Assembly (NCBI RefSeq): GCF_008298015.1
Contig: NZ_VTPX01000015.1
Location: forward strand, 1-64,000
DNA: 64,000 nt
Source: Salinicola corii
GTDB lineage: Bacteria > Pseudomonadota > Gammaproteobacteria > Pseudomonadales > Halomonadaceae
Reading direction: 5' to 3'
Positions 61,598 through 64,000 of this stretch are shown here, piece by piece. A program made the position numbers and the translations under genes. Under the pieces are notes generated by a model. It had not been told where the DNA came from and ran no database searches. It saw only the letters and a program-made list of their open reading frames with translations. The stretch's first letter is position 1. Each line of letters starts with the position of its first letter.

Positions 61598-62886
61598 GTA
61601 GTGAAATGATCGGCGCCCTGGGCCTCGGGTTGCTGCTGGTACTGATGGTGCTACGCGTTCCAGTGGCATTGTGCATGCTGATCGTCGGCGTCGGCGGCTT
61701 TGCTCAGGTGATCTCCTGGGGCGCGGCGCTGTCGATGGTAAAGTCGGTGCCGGTCGAGGTGCTGTCTAACTACAGCTTCAGCGCGATCCCTATGTTCATT
61801 CTGATGGGGGTGCTGGCGGCGCATTCCGGCATGGCCGGCAAGCTGTTCAATTCCGTACGGGTGATCTGCGGGGGCTGGAAGGGCGGCTTGGCAATCGCCG
61901 CGGTGGGCTCGTGCGGTATCTTCTCGGCGATTTCCGGATCGTCACTGGCCACCGCCAGCACCATGACCCGCGTCGCGCTGCCGGAAATGGAGCGTCATGG
62001 TTACAACCGCGGTCTGGCCACCGGGGCGCTGGCCGCAGGCGGCACGCTGGGGATCATGATCCCGCCGAGCATCGCGCTGTTGATCTACGCCATTCTTACC
62101 GAACAGTCGGTGGGCGACATGTTCATGGCCGGGCTGGTTCCCGGGCTGATGGGGCTTTTATTCTACGCCCTGACGGTGACCGTGGTGGTGCACCTCAGGC
62201 CCTCGCTGGCGGCGTCGGGCGAACGCACCTCGTGGCTCGAGAAGTTCGCCTCGCTGGCCGGACTGCTGCCGTTTTTTGGCGTGTTCCTGGTGATCATTCT
62301 GGGCATCTACTTCGGGCTGTTCACGCCCACCGAGGGCGCCAGTGTCGGGGCTTTCGTCACGTTACTCTATGCCCTTCTCAAGGGACTGCGTGGCAGAGAG
62401 CTATGGGCCGCGGTACAGGAGACGCTGGCGCTATCGACGGTGGTGTTTTTCATGCTGGTGGGCGCCGATACGCTGGGCTATTTCATCTCGGTGTCCCGGA
62501 TATCGTTCTCGATCAGCGACTTCATTTTCGGCCTCTCGTTGTCGCCGGTAGTGGTTCTGCTGTGCATCCTGCTGCTGTATTTCGTGCTGGGCATGTTCAT
62601 GGATTCGATCGCCATGCTGGTGATCACTGTGCCGGTGGTCTATCCGATCATCCAGGCGCTGGGCATAGACCCGATCTGGTTCGGCATCGTCACCGTGCTC
62701 ACCGTGGAGCTCGGCCTGATCACCCCGCCGGTAGGCATGAACGTGTTCGTGATCAAGGCGATGGCCCCGCATGTGGGGTTGGGTGAGATATTTCGCGGCG
62801 TGGCACCGTTCATCGTCTCGGACTTCGTGCGCCTGGCGCTGCTGATCATCTTTCCGGCGCTGAGTCTCTTCTGGTTGACGCCGTGA
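61594..62886 (+). CDS. dctM: TRAP transporter large membrane subunit, DctM type (system 2)
   Basis: The 430-residue protein has about 12 helices and DctM motifs: SNYSFSAIPMFILMGVLAAHSGM, FSAISGSSLATASTMTRVALPEM, GTLGIMIPPSIALLIYAI, LGMFMDSIAMLVITVPVVYPI and VELGLITPPVGMNVFVI. It is the sodium-driven transport domain that receives ligand from the DctP protein. Its ATG lies in the dctQ stop (ATGA). It is followed after 93 bases by pcaH. Confidence 0.92.
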   Translation: MSSEMIGALGLGLLLVLMVLRVPVALCMLIVGVGGFAQVISWGAALSMVKSVPVEVLSNYSFSAIPMFILMGVLAAHSGMAGKLFNSVRVICGGWKGGLAIAAVGSCGIFSAISGSSLATASTMTRVALPEMERHGYNRGLATGALAAGGTLGIMIPPSIALLIYAILTEQSVGDMFMAGLVPGLMGLLFYALTVTVVVHLRPSLAASGERTSWLEKFASLAGLLPFFGVFLVIILGIYFGLFTPTEGASVGAFVTLLYALLKGLRGRELWAAVQETLALSTVVFFMLVGADTLGYFISVSRISFSISDFIFGLSLSPVVVLLCILLLYFVLGMFMDSIAMLVITVPVVYPIIQALGIDPIWFGIVTVLTVELGLITPPVGMNVFVIKAMAPHVGLGEIFRGVAPFIVSDFVRLALLIIFPALSLFWLTP

Positions 62887-62979
62887 AGCTGCCGGATTCC
62901 AGGAAGCAAGCTCGTGTACCGCCGGGGCCAGGTTGTCCGGCTAACCAGTTCAAGCACGCTTTAAGAGTTGGAGAATGAC

Positions 62980-63726
62980 ATGCCCAGCAACGATAACAAG
63001 CACTATGTGCCGCGCGACCGTAACTGGCATCCGCCCGCCCATGCGCCGGGCTACAAGACCACGGTGGCCCGCTCGCCGAGGCAGGCCCTGGTCAGCCTGC
63101 TGTCACCCACGGTCTCCGAGCGCGCCGGTCCCGACTTCACCCGCTTGCGCATGGGCCCGCACGACAACGACCTGCTGCTCAACTTTCGTGAAGACCCCGC
63201 GTTGGCGGGATCGGCCGGCCTGCCCATCGGCGAGCGCGTGATCATGTTCGGCCGCGTGGTCGATCAGTTCGGCAAGCCGGTGCCCCACACGCTGGTCGAA
63301 ATGTGGCAGGCCAACGCTGGCGGCCGCTACCGTCACAAGAAGGACCGCTACCTCGCCCCGCTCGACCCCAACTTCGGTGGGGTCGGCCGCTGCCTGACCG
63401 ACGAGTCGGGCTGGTATCGCTTCCGCACCGTCAAGCCCGGCCCCTATCCCTGGCCCAACGATGTCAACAGCTGGCGCCCGGCCCATATCCACGTCTCGGT
63501 GATGGGGCCCTCGATCTCCACCCGCTTGGTCACGCAGATGTACTTCGAGGGCGATCCGCTGATCCCGCTGTGCCCGATCGTCAACACGCTGCGCGATCCG
63601 GAAGCGGTCGAGACCATGATCGGCCGACTCGACATGGCCAACAGCCGCAGCATGGACTGTCTCGCCTACCGCTTCGACCTGGTGGTGCGCGGCGAGCTGC
63701 AGACCTACTTCGAGAATCAGGGTTAA
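62980..63726 (+). CDS. pcaH: Protocatechuate 3,4-dioxygenase beta subunit
   Basis: The 248-residue protein is the iron-bearing subunit. Iron ligands are Tyr in GGRYRHKKD, Tyr in [10 protein letters not shown], and two His in [13 protein letters not shown]. It opens the ring of protocatechuate between the two hydroxyls with O2 to give 3-carboxymuconate. The start is ATG 62980, six bases after GGAG; the in-frame TTG at 62968 overlaps that site and is rejected. pcaG follows after 10 bases. Confidence 0.96.
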   Translation: MPSNDNKHYVPRDRNWHPPAHAPGYKTTVARSPRQALVSLLSPTVSERAGPDFTRLRMGPHDNDLLLNFREDPALAGSAGLPIGERVIMFGRVVDQFGKPVPHTLVEMWQANAGGRYRHKKDRYLAPLDPNFGGVGRCLTDESGWYRFRTVKPGPYPWPNDVNSWRPAHIHVSVMGPSISTRLVTQMYFEGDPLIPLCPIVNTLRDPEAVETMIGRLDMANSRSMDCLAYRFDLVVRGELQTYFENQG

Positions 63727-63736
63727 GGAGCCAGCC

Positions 63737-64000
63737 ATGCATCAGCCCAACACACGCCCGCTCACCCAGTCGCTGCTCAAGGAGACGGCCTCCCAGACCG
63801 CCGGCCCCTACGTCCATATCGGCCTGGCGCTGGATATCGCCGGTCTGCCGCCGCGGGAAGAGGAGATCTGGAACCGGCTCGCCAGCGACGATGCCAGGGG
63901 GGAGCGTATCGAACTGGTGGGGCGGGTCATCGACGGCAATGGCGACACCGTGCGCGATGCGCTGCTCGAAGCGTGGCAGGCCGACGCCGATGGCGAGTAT
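63737..64000 (+). CDS. pcaG: Protocatechuate 3,4-dioxygenase alpha subunit (partial, runs off window)
   Basis: The first 88 codons are present. ETASQTAGPYVHIGLAL is the typical PcaG N-terminal segment, and ELVGRVIDGNGDTVRDALLEAWQADADGEY is the start of the intradiol dioxygenase core (here cited in parts: GRVIDGNGD, LLEAWQADADG). The alpha subunit lacks iron but forms the heteromer with PcaH. AAGGAGCC precedes the ATG. The end lies outside the window. Confidence 0.95.
   Translation, partial: MHQPNTRPLTQSLLKETASQTAGPYVHIGLALDIAGLPPREEEIWNRLASDDARGERIELVGRVIDGNGDTVRDALLEAWQADADGEY

Noticed and set aside
62968..62979. TTG 62968 as start of pcaH
   Set aside because: The GGAG that serves the ATG at 62980 overlaps it, and no ribosome site lies before it.

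Overview
The window looks like chromosomal DNA of a moderately halophilic gammaproteobacterium, most likely Halomonadaceae (Halomonas, Salinicola or a relative). The reasons are the high GC of the core genes, a BetT-type choline/betaine carrier, several TRAP transporters, and a GH13 alpha-glucosidase whose catalytic residues fall at exactly the numbers known for the Halomonas sp. H11 enzyme. No rRNA, tRNA or CRISPR array was seen.

Region 1 (1-5950) is accessory DNA and clearly more AT-rich than the rest. It starts with the end of an IS3-family insertion sequence. A two-gene unit follows: a small charged protein, then a membrane-anchored coiled-coil/DUF4041 protein with a GIY-YIG nuclease-like end. 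After that comes an array of integron gene cassettes, all on the + strand, separated by attC or attC-like sites: two GNAT acetyltransferases, a frameshifted TIGR03067 protein, a HEPN/Toprim protein and a small orphan protein. No integrase gene is in the window; the cassette orientation would place it to the left. Two diverged non-coding copies of a ~208-bp block, each ending in an attC-like hairpin, lie in this array. The HEPN/Toprim and DUF4041/GIY-YIG genes are the best candidates for a little-described (possibly anti-phage) system.

Region 2 (5950-31000) is core metabolism: a SIMPL protein, a branched-chain amino acid type ABC transporter (binding protein convergent to livFGMH-like genes), typA/bipA, the nitrogen block glnA - DUF4124 - glnL - glnG with a sigma-54 promoter and an NtrC site, the GH13 alpha-glucosidase, a MetE-like methyltransferase, an oxaloacetate decarboxylase-like enzyme, dgt and a BCCT carrier.

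Region 3 (31000-49800) holds transport, redox and sugar-acid functions: a sodium:solute symporter, kdgK, a sirtuin, an aldo/keto reductase, a SUI1 protein, a HAD phosphatase, a lacI-dctPQM operon with a palindromic operator, a 2-hydroxyacid dehydrogenase, an FAD amine/D-amino acid oxidase, msrPQ and a DASS transporter. It also carries two small gene remnants (ATP-grasp and GGDEF).

Region 4 (49800-64000, running off the right edge) is a protocatechuate/beta-ketoadipate cluster: quiC-like 3-dehydroshikimate dehydratase, an AEC transporter, an IclR regulator, pcaB, a GctAB-type CoA transferase in the pcaIJ position, pcaF, an AtoE-like transporter, a pcaD-pcaC fusion, a complete TRAP transporter, pcaH and a partial pcaG. 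A shared operator of the form GTTCG-N5-CGAAC, arranged as pairs 19 bp apart, precedes pcaB, pcaI and the TRAP genes; a single strong copy precedes the IclR gene. This ties the region into one regulon. Together the genes can take dehydroshikimate-derived or imported protocatechuate to succinyl-CoA plus acetyl-CoA.
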